Assembly: GCA_012521855.1 (NCBI GenBank) | Contig: JAAYLO010000124.1 | Location: 1-16,743, forward strand | From: Halanaerobiaceae bacterium | GTDB taxonomy: Bacteria > Bacillota > Halanaerobiia > Halanaerobiales > DTU029 | Length of the DNA stretch: 16,743 bases | Direction: 5' to 3' | Shown: piece after piece, positions 1 to 7,416 of the stretch | Position numbering within the stretch: the first letter of the stretch is position 1 | How the letters are laid out: every line of letters starts with the position of its first letter | The notes under the pieces: generated by a model | What the model was told of the DNA's origin: nothing | The model's input: the letters and a program-made list of their open reading frames with translations, nothing else | Database searches by the model: none | Translations under genes and position numbers: made by a program

Positions 1-287
1 AACTTCACATAATTTTCCTCTTCACTGGCCTCTGCCACCATGGCCATGGGTGTTACGGCAACCCTCTTATTGATTATGGGTATATCATATTTCAGTTCTA
101 TCTCCCGGGCCACTTCAACAAGTCTCCCGGCATAGCTGCATATCTTGTCATAGATCTTCTGCCTGGCCCTCTCCGGGTCACTGTCAGAACAATCCCTGAG
201 GGAGATCCCCATGGTTATTGTCCTGATATCAAGTTTTTCAACTTCCAGCATCTGTATTGTCTCCATTATCTCATACTGATTTATCAT
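1..287 (-). CDS. UPF0210 / DUF711 (PFL) family protein, N-terminal part only
   Basis: The frame opens with ATG at 287-285 and stays open to the window edge, giving 95 residues beginning MINQYEIMETIQMLEVEKLD and including a GISLRDCSDSD stretch. The family is about 450 residues long, so roughly the first fifth is seen. A strong Shine-Dalgarno (GGAGGG, within 291-300) sits just upstream. It starts 25 bp after the stop of the ACT-domain gene, so the two are almost certainly co-transcribed. The pairing of a UPF0237 ACT-domain protein with a UPF0210 protein is widespread in Bacillota and Archaea and supports the assignment. The biochemical function of the family is not established; the ACT partner suggests a link to amino-acid or small-ligand sensing, which is inference. 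The 3' end lies outside the window. Confidence 0.85.
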   Translation of the reverse strand, partial: MINQYEIMETIQMLEVEKLDIRTITMGISLRDCSDSDPERARQKIYDKICSYAGRLVEVAREIELKYDIPIINKRVAVTPMAMVAEASEEENYVK

Positions 288-312
288 AAGCCTTCCCTCC
301 TGACCTTCCCTT

Positions 313-582
313 TTATATCCTGTGCATTGAACGGAAGATATCCTCGTGCTGCAGTTTTATGGAGACCCCCAGTTCCTTTCCCAGCCCGTTCAATTTCTCC
401 TTGATCTCTTCAAGGGAAAGCTCCATCTTCTCCATATCTACCAGCATCATCATGGTAAAGTACTCCCCCAGGATGGTCTGGCTGATATCAAGTATATTTA
501 CCCTGTTCTCAGCAAGGAGTGTACTGACCCCCGCGATAATCCCGATCTTATCCATCCCGATTACAGTTATTATCCCTCTCAT
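313..582 (-). CDS. UPF0237 family ACT-domain protein
   Basis: This 89-residue protein is a single ACT domain, a small ligand-binding regulatory fold. Family hallmarks are GMDKIGIIAGVSTLLAE near residues 9-25, NILDISQTI at about 29-37, the hydrophobic MMMLVDM strand, and the C-terminal HEDIFRSMHRI. Length and ends match the usual full-length family member. It should be cytoplasmic; the ligand is unknown, with amino acids the usual ligands of ACT domains. ATG at 582 follows a GGAGG (590-594) with 7-nt spacing. A good SigA-type promoter at 611-639 lies just upstream, after the terminator of the preceding operon, so this gene and the UPF0210 gene form their own unit unrelated to arabinose use. 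Confidence 0.92.
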   Translation of the reverse strand: MRGIITVIGMDKIGIIAGVSTLLAENRVNILDISQTILGEYFTMMMLVDMEKMELSLEEIKEKLNGLGKELGVSIKLQHEDIFRSMHRI

Positions 583-610
583 ATCCAGGCCTCCTCTTTT
601 GTTTCTTTTT

Positions 611-639
611 ATTTTAGCACCAATACCTATATATTACAA
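611..639 (-). promoter_or_regulatory. SigA-type promoter for the ACT / UPF0210 unit
   Basis: On the minus strand TTGTAA (639-634) is separated by exactly 17 bp from TAAAAT (616-611). The -10 is preceded by TGC, giving an extended -10 element. The predicted start, near 604, leaves a leader of about 22 nt that contains the Shine-Dalgarno. It lies between the upstream operon's terminator and the ACT gene, where an independent promoter is expected. Confidence 0.6.
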
Positions 640-670
640 CAATTTATTATCAATTCGCTTTCCCTTTTTT

Positions 671-707
671 GATAAAATAAAAGGCTGTAGATAAAAATCT
701 ACAGCCT
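671..707 (-). terminator. Rho-independent terminator of the glycosidase operon
   Basis: There is a perfect 11-bp inverted repeat, AGGCTGTAGAT at 682-692 and ATCTACAGCCT at 697-707, with a 4-nt loop. On the minus strand the stem is followed directly by a T-rich tail (TTTATTTTATC). It sits 28 bp after the stop of the small cysteine-rich gene, so it closes the operon that begins at the GH43 gene. The plus-strand side has a weaker T run, so it acts mainly on the minus strand. Confidence 0.9.
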
Positions 708-734
708 CATTACAGGACCTGTTATCATCTCCCC

Positions 735-989
735 CTACCACTTTCCCTCACCGGGTTCAGGGCAGCGGGCATCTTTATCTTTGGCCAGGACATAGACTAT
801 CTGGCCGCTATATTTACAGGTAGTATTATAGAGGAGGCCGGCACATTCCCTGCAGAGGGCAAGGCGCTCACTGTAGAGTTCCCCGTCCACCAGGCCTTCC
901 CCCATGTCCCTTTCCGCCTCCTTTATTATCTCATAGAGGTCATCCGTACCCAGCCGTACTGATGCAGAACACCCCTTACAGGCTTTCAT
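735..989 (-). CDS. Small cysteine-rich protein, DUF6171-like
   Basis: This 84-residue protein has six cysteines: C4-x2-C7 at the N-terminus, C46-x2-C49 in the middle, then C58 and C76 (in a CPEPG ending). Such spacing suggests a zinc or iron-sulfur binding module. The layout, with an N-terminal CxxC, a helical acidic middle, a later CxxC and a terminal CP, resembles DUF6171 proteins of Clostridia, whose function is unknown; the family name is recalled, not searched. The ATG at 989 lies only 3 bp after the GH51 stop and its GAGGAG ribosome site is inside the GH51 3' end, so translation is probably coupled. There is no signal peptide or membrane segment. It is the last gene before the terminator. 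Reality as a gene is likely; the family call is moderate. Confidence 0.75.
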   Translation of the reverse strand: MKACKGCSASVRLGTDDLYEIIKEAERDMGEGLVDGELYSERLALCRECAGLLYNTTCKYSGQIVYVLAKDKDARCPEPGEGKW

Positions 990-992
990 GTA

Positions 993-2492
993 TTATCTCC
1001 TCTTCAGGGTGAGGAGAACTACTGAAGCAGCCGGCAGTTTGACGGAAAAGCCCCTTTCCTGCAGTTCTGCTCCTGTGAAGTTTTCCGGCCTTACCCCTTC
1101 CGGTTCTTCAAAACTATTGTGGGCATTGATCTTCTCAGCAGTGAGGACTCTTCCTTCAATACTTCCTGCAAGGAATTCAGTACTGTTCAGTATACATTCT
1201 ACAACTGCTTCCCCGTCAGCCCTGAGATTGCAGAGGCTGATATTGATATCGCCATTCCCTGCCCTTGAGGCAGATACATTCACTGCAGGGATAGTCTCTT
1301 CTCCCATCCTGTATTCCTCACTCTCCAGATGGAAGTCCAGCAGTTCTGCATCCTGGTGTACCTTGTACATTTCAAAGACATGATAGGTGGGGGTAACTAT
1401 CATCTCTCTGCCCCTGGTCAGGATCACTGCCTGGAGGACATTGATGGTCTGGGCAATATTGGCCATCTGTACCCGGTCACAGTACCTGTTGAAGATATTC
1501 AGGGTGATCCCTGCCACCAGGGCATCCCTCATGGTATTCTGCTGGTAGAGGAATCCGGGATTGGTCCCCGGCTCTACGTCATACCAGGTCCCCCATTCGT
1601 CCACTATCATGGCCACCCTCTTCTCCGGGTCATACCTATCCATTATGACAGCATGTTTTTTGATCAGTTCTTCCATCCAGAGGGCCTTTTTCAGTGTTTT
1701 GAACCATTCTTCTGTACCGAACTCAGTGGCAGAACCCTTCTCCTCCCAGGTATCCCCGGGGACAGTATAGTAATGGACACTGATCCCGTCCATGAAATTG
1801 ACGGCTTCCCTCATCAGTACTCCCATCCAGTTATAGTCTCCCGCATTGGGGCCGCAGGCAATCTTGAATATCTTATTATCCCCGTAATTCCTCACATAGG
1901 TCTGGTATCTCCTGTAGAGGTCGGCATAATATTCCGGACGCATGTTGCCGCCACAGCCCCAGTTTTCGTTTCCGACCCCGAAGTATTTCAGCTTCCAGGG
2001 CTCCTCCCGGCCGTTCTCCCTTCTCCAGTCAGCCATGGGGGATTCCCCGTCAAAGGTCATGTATTCTATCCATTCCTGCATCTCCCGGACGGTCCCGCTC
2101 CCCACATTACCGCAGATATAGGGCTCTGCCCCCAGCTTTTCACAGAGATCGAGGAACTCATGGGTACCGAAGTGGTTGTTCTCCACGACACCGCCCCAGT
2201 GGGTATTGACCATCCTGGCCCTTTTCTCCCTGGGCCCTACCCCGTCCTTCCAGTGGTATTCATCAGCAAAACAACCGCCCGGCCATCTGAGGACAGGGAT
2301 ATTGATCTTTTTCAGGGCCTCCACCACATCATTCCTGATCCCCCGGGTATTGGGGATAGGGGAATCCTCTCCTACCCAGTATCCCTCATAAATACAGCGC
2401 CCCAGATGTTCTGAAAAATGTCCGTAGATATTTTTGTTGATCTTTCCCTTTCTGAGATCTACATTCAATACTAATCTGTTAATTTTAAACAC
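993..2492 (-). CDS. abfA: Alpha-L-arabinofuranosidase, glycoside hydrolase family 51 (intracellular)
   Basis: A GH51 retaining exo-acting alpha-L-arabinofuranosidase that removes terminal arabinofuranosyl groups from arabinoxylo- or arabino-oligosaccharides. The 499 residues match the usual ~500. After the opening strand come NIYGHFSEHLGR (21-32) and RWPGGCFADEYHWKDGVGP (69-87). E176 in GNENWG is the predicted acid/base and E299 in VDEWGTWYD the predicted nucleophile, both within a (beta/alpha)8 barrel; a C-terminal beta domain follows. No signal peptide is present, so it should act in the cytoplasm. The start is uncertain: GTG at 2492 fits family length, but the AAAGGGG lies directly against it with almost no spacing. 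It follows the third oxidoreductase by 20 bp and precedes the cysteine-rich gene by 3 bp. It supplies arabinose to AraA. Confidence 0.95.
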   Translation of the reverse strand: MFKINRLVLNVDLRKGKINKNIYGHFSEHLGRCIYEGYWVGEDSPIPNTRGIRNDVVEALKKINIPVLRWPGGCFADEYHWKDGVGPREKRARMVNTHWGGVVENNHFGTHEFLDLCEKLGAEPYICGNVGSGTVREMQEWIEYMTFDGESPMADWRRENGREEPWKLKYFGVGNENWGCGGNMRPEYYADLYRRYQTYVRNYGDNKIFKIACGPNAGDYNWMGVLMREAVNFMDGISVHYYTVPGDTWEEKGSATEFGTEEWFKTLKKALWMEELIKKHAVIMDRYDPEKRVAMIVDEWGTWYDVEPGTNPGFLYQQNTMRDALVAGITLNIFNRYCDRVQMANIAQTINVLQAVILTRGREMIVTPTYHVFEMYKVHQDAELLDFHLESEEYRMGEETIPAVNVSASRAGNGDINISLCNLRADGEAVVECILNSTEFLAGSIEGRVLTAEKINAHNSFEEPEGVRPENFTGAELQERGFSVKLPAASVVLLTLKRR

Positions 2493-2512
2493 CCCTTTAT
2501 ATTTTTTGGCTG

Positions 2513-3532
2513 TTAATGTAATTCAGCGAGGAAATATTTCTCTCCTGAACGGGATGAAGAATAAATCCCCTCGATGACCTGCAGGGTCTTCAATCCCTCT
2601 TCAGCCCTGATAATATTCCCTTCTCTACCCTCCAGAATATCAGAATAGAACCCTTCAATAAGCCTCTCATGGCCCTGGCCCCAGTATGATTTATATTCAG
2701 TTTTTTTTCCATCCTGCCTGTAGATCTCTTCACCATAATCTTTCAGCAGGAATCTATCACCAATAAGTTTCAGCGAGGCCTTTTCGAAGACAATATCGAT
2801 CTCAACAGGACTGTTGCTGGCAAAACAATTGCTGGCATAAAAAAGGCCGGTCACACCGTTTTTAAAATATATTACTGCCTCTGCCGTATCCTCTACTTCA
2901 ATTATTTCCTCCAGTACCCTCGTATCTATACTGCCTTTAACGGCCTCAACATCACCGGCAAACCAGCACAGGAGGTCAAGGGTATGAATGGCCTGGCTTA
3001 TCAATACTCCTCCGCCTTCTGTTTTATAAAAACCCCGCCATTGATCCTGTTGATAATATGCTTTATCCCTGAACCAGGTAAGAACTCCTTTGATCCCCAA
3101 TATTCTGCCATATCTCTTCTCATCAATAATTCTTCTTACAGCCAGGGCATTCTCATTAAACCTGTTTTGATATACTATTCCAAGTTTCCTTCCGGTCTTC
3201 TCTGCTGTTCTGAGCATTTTTTCAGCTTCAGCAGTATTGACGGCCAGGGGCTTTTCCACCAGGACATCCAGGCCGGCCTCCATCATATCAATTGCCATGG
3301 AATGGTGGAGATAATGAGGTGTACAGATATGGACAAGATCCAGGCCTATATTGCTGATATCTCTATAATCCGTAAAATAGGGGCATTGATATTTCTCTCC
3401 TGCCCTTTTTGCCCTTTCCTCCACTATATCCACTACTGCCGCCAATTCCGCCCTCTGGCTTTTCCTGACCGCATCAGCATGTACACCGGATATATTCCCG
3501 CAACCGATGATTCCGACCTTTAATCTCTTCAT
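2513..3532 (-). CDS. Gfo/Idh/MocA family oxidoreductase (third of three)
   Basis: A 339-residue NAD(P)-dependent sugar or polyol oxidoreductase. The N-terminal Rossmann fold carries VGIIGCGNISGVHAD (6-20), VVDIVEERA follows beta-2, and the family motif EKPLA has its conserved lysine at 94. The C-terminal domain has TEGGGVLISQAIHTLD, with H183 and D186 at the usual catalytic positions. All key residues are present, so it should be active; the substrate cannot be read from sequence. ATG at 3532 has an AGAGGG site overlapping the end of the preceding oxidoreductase gene, 12 bp away, so they are in one operon. It is more AT-rich than its neighbours (25 G+C in the 60 bases at 2701-2760). It differs clearly from the other two, so they are not simple tandem duplicates. 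Proximity to GH51 and GH39 suggests a pentoside or sugar-acid substrate (inference). Confidence 0.9.
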   Translation of the reverse strand: MKRLKVGIIGCGNISGVHADAVRKSQRAELAAVVDIVEERAKRAGEKYQCPYFTDYRDISNIGLDLVHICTPHYLHHSMAIDMMEAGLDVLVEKPLAVNTAEAEKMLRTAEKTGRKLGIVYQNRFNENALAVRRIIDEKRYGRILGIKGVLTWFRDKAYYQQDQWRGFYKTEGGGVLISQAIHTLDLLCWFAGDVEAVKGSIDTRVLEEIIEVEDTAEAVIYFKNGVTGLFYASNCFASNSPVEIDIVFEKASLKLIGDRFLLKDYGEEIYRQDGKKTEYKSYWGQGHERLIEGFYSDILEGREGNIIRAEEGLKTLQVIEGIYSSSRSGEKYFLAELH

Positions 3533-3544
3533 CTTTTCACCCTC

Positions 3545-4633
3545 TTATTCCGCTTTCTCGATATAGACGGCCTTTTCCTGTGCTTCGATACAAAGAGAGG
3601 CTGCCTTGAAGATATGTTCCTGGGTCATGGCCTCTTCTGTCCCGTCCAGGCAGTCCCGGATAAACTGGCCGAAGAAGGGGAAGCCCACCTTGCCCGTCAG
3701 CTGGAAGTGTTTCTCTCCTTCCCTGTCCACCAGATAAAGCTGATCCCCCCGGGGGTCCCGGGCTATATCAATATACTTCCTTATTTCGATATATCCCTCT
3801 GTTCCCAGTATCAGGACCCGGCCGTCTCCCCAGGTCCCGAGGCCGTCAGGTGTAAACCAGTCCACCCGGAAATAGAAGGTGGCCCCATTGTCTGCCGCCA
3901 GGACCGCATCACCGAAATCCTGGAATTTGGGGTATTGCTTGAAATTGTAATTGGCTACCTTGCTATGCAGGACCCTGGCATCCTTTGCACCTGCATAATA
4001 CAGGAACTGTTCGATCTGATGGCTCCCTATATCACACAGGATCCCGCCATAATATTCAGGATCAAAGAACCACTCAGGCCTGTTTTCTACACTGGCCCGG
4101 TGCGGGCCGGTGCCGATCACATGGACCACACGGCCGATGGCTCCCTTTTTTATCAATTCCCCGGCAAATACGGCACTCTCTACATGGAGGCGCTCACTGA
4201 AATAGATCCCCCATCTGAGGCCCGTCTCCTTTACTTTCTCTCTGGCCTTTTCAATCTGTTCCAGTCTGGTAAAACCGGGTTTATCACTGAAATAGTTTTT
4301 TCCGCGGGAAAGTACACGGAGCCCGAGCTCCGGCCTGTACAGCGGAATACAGGCACTGGCAACGAGCTTTATACTGCTGTCTTCCAGAATCTCTTCCTCA
4401 GAGGAGGCTGCCCTGGCCTGGGGGAATCTCTTCTGAAATTCCCTGACTTTTTCCGGATCAGGGTCATAGACATACCTGAGCTCCCCCCCTGCTTCTGTAA
4501 GGCCGTTACACATACCATAGATATGGCCATGGTCCAGCCCTATGGCGGCAAAGGGGAACTCTCCCTCCCCGGCCACTCTCTTTACTTTGCCTTCCGGTGC
4601 ATAGTTCATCCCATCACTTCTATCCATTTTCAT
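3545..4633 (-). CDS. Divergent Gfo/Idh/MocA family oxidoreductase (second of three)
   Basis: A 362-residue protein of the Gfo/Idh/MocA fold, with an N-terminal extension of about 25 residues before the Rossmann strand. Unusually, the dinucleotide-binding turn reads AIGLDHGHIYGM (30-41) in place of the canonical GxGxxG or GxGxxA, and the family EKP motif is replaced by SDKPG (116-120), keeping the lysine K118. The C-terminal domain has YYGGILCDIGSHQIEQF, with D201 and H205 at catalytic positions. These changes place it in a separate subfamily whose substrate I do not recognise. ATG at 4633 follows AAGGA with 5-nt spacing; ATG at 4627 is an alternative. It is 51 bp downstream of the first oxidoreductase, with a hairpin between, and 12 bp upstream of the third. 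Confidence 0.85.
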   Translation of the reverse strand: MKMDRSDGMNYAPEGKVKRVAGEGEFPFAAIGLDHGHIYGMCNGLTEAGGELRYVYDPDPEKVREFQKRFPQARAASSEEEILEDSSIKLVASACIPLYRPELGLRVLSRGKNYFSDKPGFTRLEQIEKAREKVKETGLRWGIYFSERLHVESAVFAGELIKKGAIGRVVHVIGTGPHRASVENRPEWFFDPEYYGGILCDIGSHQIEQFLYYAGAKDARVLHSKVANYNFKQYPKFQDFGDAVLAADNGATFYFRVDWFTPDGLGTWGDGRVLILGTEGYIEIRKYIDIARDPRGDQLYLVDREGEKHFQLTGKVGFPFFGQFIRDCLDGTEEAMTQEHIFKAASLCIEAQEKAVYIEKAE

Positions 4634-4650
4634 AACATTCCTTCTACTTC

Positions 4651-4675
4651 CCGGCTTACCCTCTCAGGAAGCCGG
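4651..4675 (-). other. Intercistronic hairpin between two oxidoreductase genes
   Basis: CCGGCTT (4651-4657) and AAGCCGG (4669-4675) form a perfect 7-bp stem with an 11-nt loop in the 51-bp gap between the first and second Gfo/Idh/MocA genes. No T run follows on the minus strand, so it is not a standard terminator. It may be an RNA processing or stability element. Confidence 0.4.
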
Positions 4676-4684
4676 CAAGAAATA

Positions 4685-5839
4685 CTATTCATATTTTCCG
4701 CCAGTAGTAATACTGGCATCTGAGAAGTTCTCTATACTGCCCTTCTTTTCAAAAAACCGCGGGGCATTTTTGAGAATTCCCTGAGCTGTATAGAAGGGGC
4801 TCTCCTTGCTCAAGGGCAGTTTTACACTCTTTCCAAGACTGGCTGATTCATAGATTGCGGTGATGAGCTCCAGGGTCTCTCTCCCCTCTTTCCCGTCCAC
4901 CAGTACTTCCTTCTTCCCTTCAACGGCTGACAGTACATCTTCAATCTGGCCGGTGTGGAACTCATATTCCGGCCCGGGCAGTTCCTGATAAAGATTGTTC
5001 AGTTTTTCCTCCAGTTCCTCATTTCTCTCAGGAAAGCCGTTCTCCTTTGCCTTTGAGGCATGAACCTTCCAGGGCACGGAGACCCGGGCCCTTTTCCCCT
5101 GAAAGACCAGCTGCTGTTCTTCACCGTGGTGGATTACAGAACTGGTAATCTGGGCCAGGGCACCATTATCATACCGGCCGATGGCTATTGAAATATCTTC
5201 AACTTCAGCATTATCATGGGCAGCATTGCTCATGACTGCCGTTATCTCCGAGGGCATCCCGTTCATCCAGCGGAAGATATCGATATGATGGACAGCATGA
5301 TTCAGGGTAGGCCCTCCGCCTTCCTTTTCCCAGGTTCCCCTCCACCAGAGGTCATAATAACTCAAGCCCCGCCACCAGAATGAATCTACCTGGGCATGGA
5401 CAATCTGCCCTGCCAGGCCTGTTTCCAGGATCTTTTTCAGTTTCATCATGGGTGCACAAAAGCGGTTCTGGGCAATGATGGACAGGATCTTCCCGCTCTC
5501 TTCAGCGGCCTCATTCATCTCATCACATTCTGCCAGTGAAGAGGCCATGGGTTTTTCACAGAGAACATGTTTACCGGCCCGGAGAAAGTTTATTGATATC
5601 TCTGCATGGGTATATGGAGGTGTACAGACAGAGACTAGATCAATATCTTCTCTATCCAGCATCTTTCTGTGGTCATCATATATGTCCACAGCCAGGCCAA
5701 AATTCTCTGCCCCCCGTTCTGCTTTCTCCGGATAGATATCGCACAGGGCAACTATTTTACACCTCTCCGGAAATTGCAGGTAGGCCTTGATGTGGGCCGG
5801 GGCAATCGCACCAACCCCTACGACTGCAACCTTTATCAC
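4685..5839 (-). CDS. Gfo/Idh/MocA family oxidoreductase (first of three)
   Basis: A 384-residue NAD(P)-dependent oxidoreductase. The N-terminal Rossmann domain shows VAVVGVGAIAPAHI (4-17), CDIYPEKAERGA after beta-2, VCTPPYTH, and CEKPMA with conserved K96. The C-terminal domain has EGGGPTLNHAVHHIDIFRW, with H184 and D187 at the usual catalytic positions. The C-terminus is some 40 residues longer than that of the third oxidoreductase. Translation starts at GTG 5839, chosen because AGGAGGGAGGG lies at proper spacing upstream and the reading IKVAVVGVG begins the Rossmann strand immediately. It is 48 bp downstream of GH39 in the same direction. The substrate is unknown. Context points to a pentose, a pentoside, or an acidic or methylated side-chain sugar of hemicellulose; an NAD-dependent glycosidase role like that of GH109, which shares this fold, is also possible. 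Confidence 0.9.
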   Translation of the reverse strand: MIKVAVVGVGAIAPAHIKAYLQFPERCKIVALCDIYPEKAERGAENFGLAVDIYDDHRKMLDREDIDLVSVCTPPYTHAEISINFLRAGKHVLCEKPMASSLAECDEMNEAAEESGKILSIIAQNRFCAPMMKLKKILETGLAGQIVHAQVDSFWWRGLSYYDLWWRGTWEKEGGGPTLNHAVHHIDIFRWMNGMPSEITAVMSNAAHDNAEVEDISIAIGRYDNGALAQITSSVIHHGEEQQLVFQGKRARVSVPWKVHASKAKENGFPERNEELEEKLNNLYQELPGPEYEFHTGQIEDVLSAVEGKKEVLVDGKEGRETLELITAIYESASLGKSVKLPLSKESPFYTAQGILKNAPRFFEKKGSIENFSDASITTGGKYE

Positions 5840-5887
5840 CTTACACCCTCCCTCCTTTATCCTTTTATTTATTTGATATAGTCCTTT

Positions 5888-7393
5888 TTATTTAATCCAG
5901 CGGAAGCCCTCATCATAACCTGCATAGCTCTCTGTCCTGTCTTCCACCGGCCTGATCTCCAGCATACAGAGGTGGTTCAGGGGAATCTCCAGTTCTACTT
6001 CATAGAGGCCCTTCTCCTCAGAGAGCCTGGCATCCTTTTGCAGGGGCTCTGCCGCAGCCCGCAATACGGCCACCTCTTCCTCCGTCAGGCTACGGGGTTT
6101 ACCCAGATTGCTCCAGGTCTTTAGAGGATTGCCATGGCTACCTCCTACTTCTTTGCTGAGCAAAACAGCCTTTTCTCCCATCGAGGGCAGTTTTAAGGAA
6201 TAGGACTCAGCTGCATTTTTTTTGTTTTTCCTCATACCTGCCGGGTTCCAGCCGATGATGACATATCTCTCCTCATCCCTGGTAACCAGCAGATTCTCAT
6301 CACGGTAAAGAAGCTCCTTCCCTGCCCTGGAGAAGAACTCAAAGGCATAAAAGGTGGGTTTTTTGATGGAATTCAGGGCCACCAGGCCGAATCCCCCGTG
6401 GAATACTGCTTTGGGGACATCCTGTTCTTCAAAGACATCACTGAAGGTCCAGTAGGAATAGGAATCTGCATATTCACCGGCCTCACTGAGGATACGGGCG
6501 ATATAGGCAGCATGAAAATCCGTATCATGTACCGGACAGACCGGTACATAGGAACTGTTGAACTCCGTGATATGAAGCGGCAGATTCCTGATCTGTGGAT
6601 AGTCCTCCATGATCTCCCTGGTCTCCTTCAATTCCTCAATCATATAGGTAGGGTCATTCAGGGTATGATAAAGATAATGGCCCCTCCTTTCGGGCTGATT
6701 GGCAGTATAGCAGTGCCTGCTGACAAAATCCAGGGGCTGATCATTTTCAATACAAAACTCGAAAAAGCCCCTCAGCCACTTCTCTGTTTCAACACCACAG
6801 ATGGCCGGCCCCCCTACCTGGATCCGCGGGTCTGCCGCCTTGACGGCTTTAGCCGAATAATCATAAAGGGTAAAATAATCCTCCATGGTTCCTGCCCAGA
6901 AACCGATATTGGGCTCATTCCAGACCTCCACAGGCCAGCTGATTACCTCTTCCCTTCCGTATCTTTCGATGAGATGATTCAATGTAACTGTAATCAGTTC
7001 TGCCCATTTTTCATATGAAGCAGGAGGGGTCACATTCCCCTTCCAGTAAAATATTGTCTCAGGGCCTGATTTTAAAGCTTCAGGCATGAAACCCAGTTCC
7101 AGAAAGGGCCTGATATTATTCTCCAGATATGTATCAATGATCCGGTCCAGATAGGTGAAATTATAGAAGGAATGTCTTTCCCCATCCATTTCATACTCCC
7201 GGTAGATGCCCACATCATCAGAGAAGAGGCCGTGGCCGCGGATATGGCTGAAGCCTATGGACTGCTGAACGATCTTCAGGTGCTCAACATATTCTTTCTG
7301 CAAGGCCAGGCCCAATCTCCCTGTGCCGACACAGAAGCGCACATTGTTCCTGAATGGCCGGCCTGAAGCCGGTATCTTAATCTCTTTTACCAT
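5888..7393 (-). CDS. Beta-xylosidase, glycoside hydrolase family 39
   Basis: A GH39 retaining enzyme, most likely beta-1,4-xylosidase, releasing xylose from the non-reducing ends of xylo-oligosaccharides. At 501 residues it matches the ~500-residue bacterial type. E160 in VEVWNEPNIGFW is the predicted acid/base and E277 in LHITEFNSSY the predicted nucleophile; these are the same positions known for Thermoanaerobacterium saccharolyticum XynB. RGHGLFSDD (52-60) and the SYWTFSDVFEE region are also typical, followed by a C-terminal beta-sandwich. There is no signal peptide, so it is cytoplasmic. ATG at 7393 has a GGGGG-rich site about 10 nt upstream and lies 23 bp after the GH43 stop. No xylose isomerase or xylulokinase is in the window, so released xylose must be handled elsewhere. 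Other GH39 specificities, such as alpha-L-iduronidase, are less likely given the match. Confidence 0.92.
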   Translation of the reverse strand: MVKEIKIPASGRPFRNNVRFCVGTGRLGLALQKEYVEHLKIVQQSIGFSHIRGHGLFSDDVGIYREYEMDGERHSFYNFTYLDRIIDTYLENNIRPFLELGFMPEALKSGPETIFYWKGNVTPPASYEKWAELITVTLNHLIERYGREEVISWPVEVWNEPNIGFWAGTMEDYFTLYDYSAKAVKAADPRIQVGGPAICGVETEKWLRGFFEFCIENDQPLDFVSRHCYTANQPERRGHYLYHTLNDPTYMIEELKETREIMEDYPQIRNLPLHITEFNSSYVPVCPVHDTDFHAAYIARILSEAGEYADSYSYWTFSDVFEEQDVPKAVFHGGFGLVALNSIKKPTFYAFEFFSRAGKELLYRDENLLVTRDEERYVIIGWNPAGMRKNKKNAAESYSLKLPSMGEKAVLLSKEVGGSHGNPLKTWSNLGKPRSLTEEEVAVLRAAAEPLQKDARLSEEKGLYEVELEIPLNHLCMLEIRPVEDRTESYAGYDEGFRWIK

Positions 7394-7416
7394 ACTACAC
7401 TGATCCCCCCTTAGCT

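Noticed and set aside
1329..2414. Long plus-strand open frame of 361 codons across the GH51 gene
   Set aside because: It is antisense to a gene with clear catalytic motifs; its translation is proline- and histidine-rich with no recognisable domain, and no ribosome site was noted for it.
3614..4723. Plus-strand open frame of 369 codons across the second oxidoreductase
   Set aside because: It mirrors the codon bias of the minus-strand gene; no domain or ribosome site was recognised.
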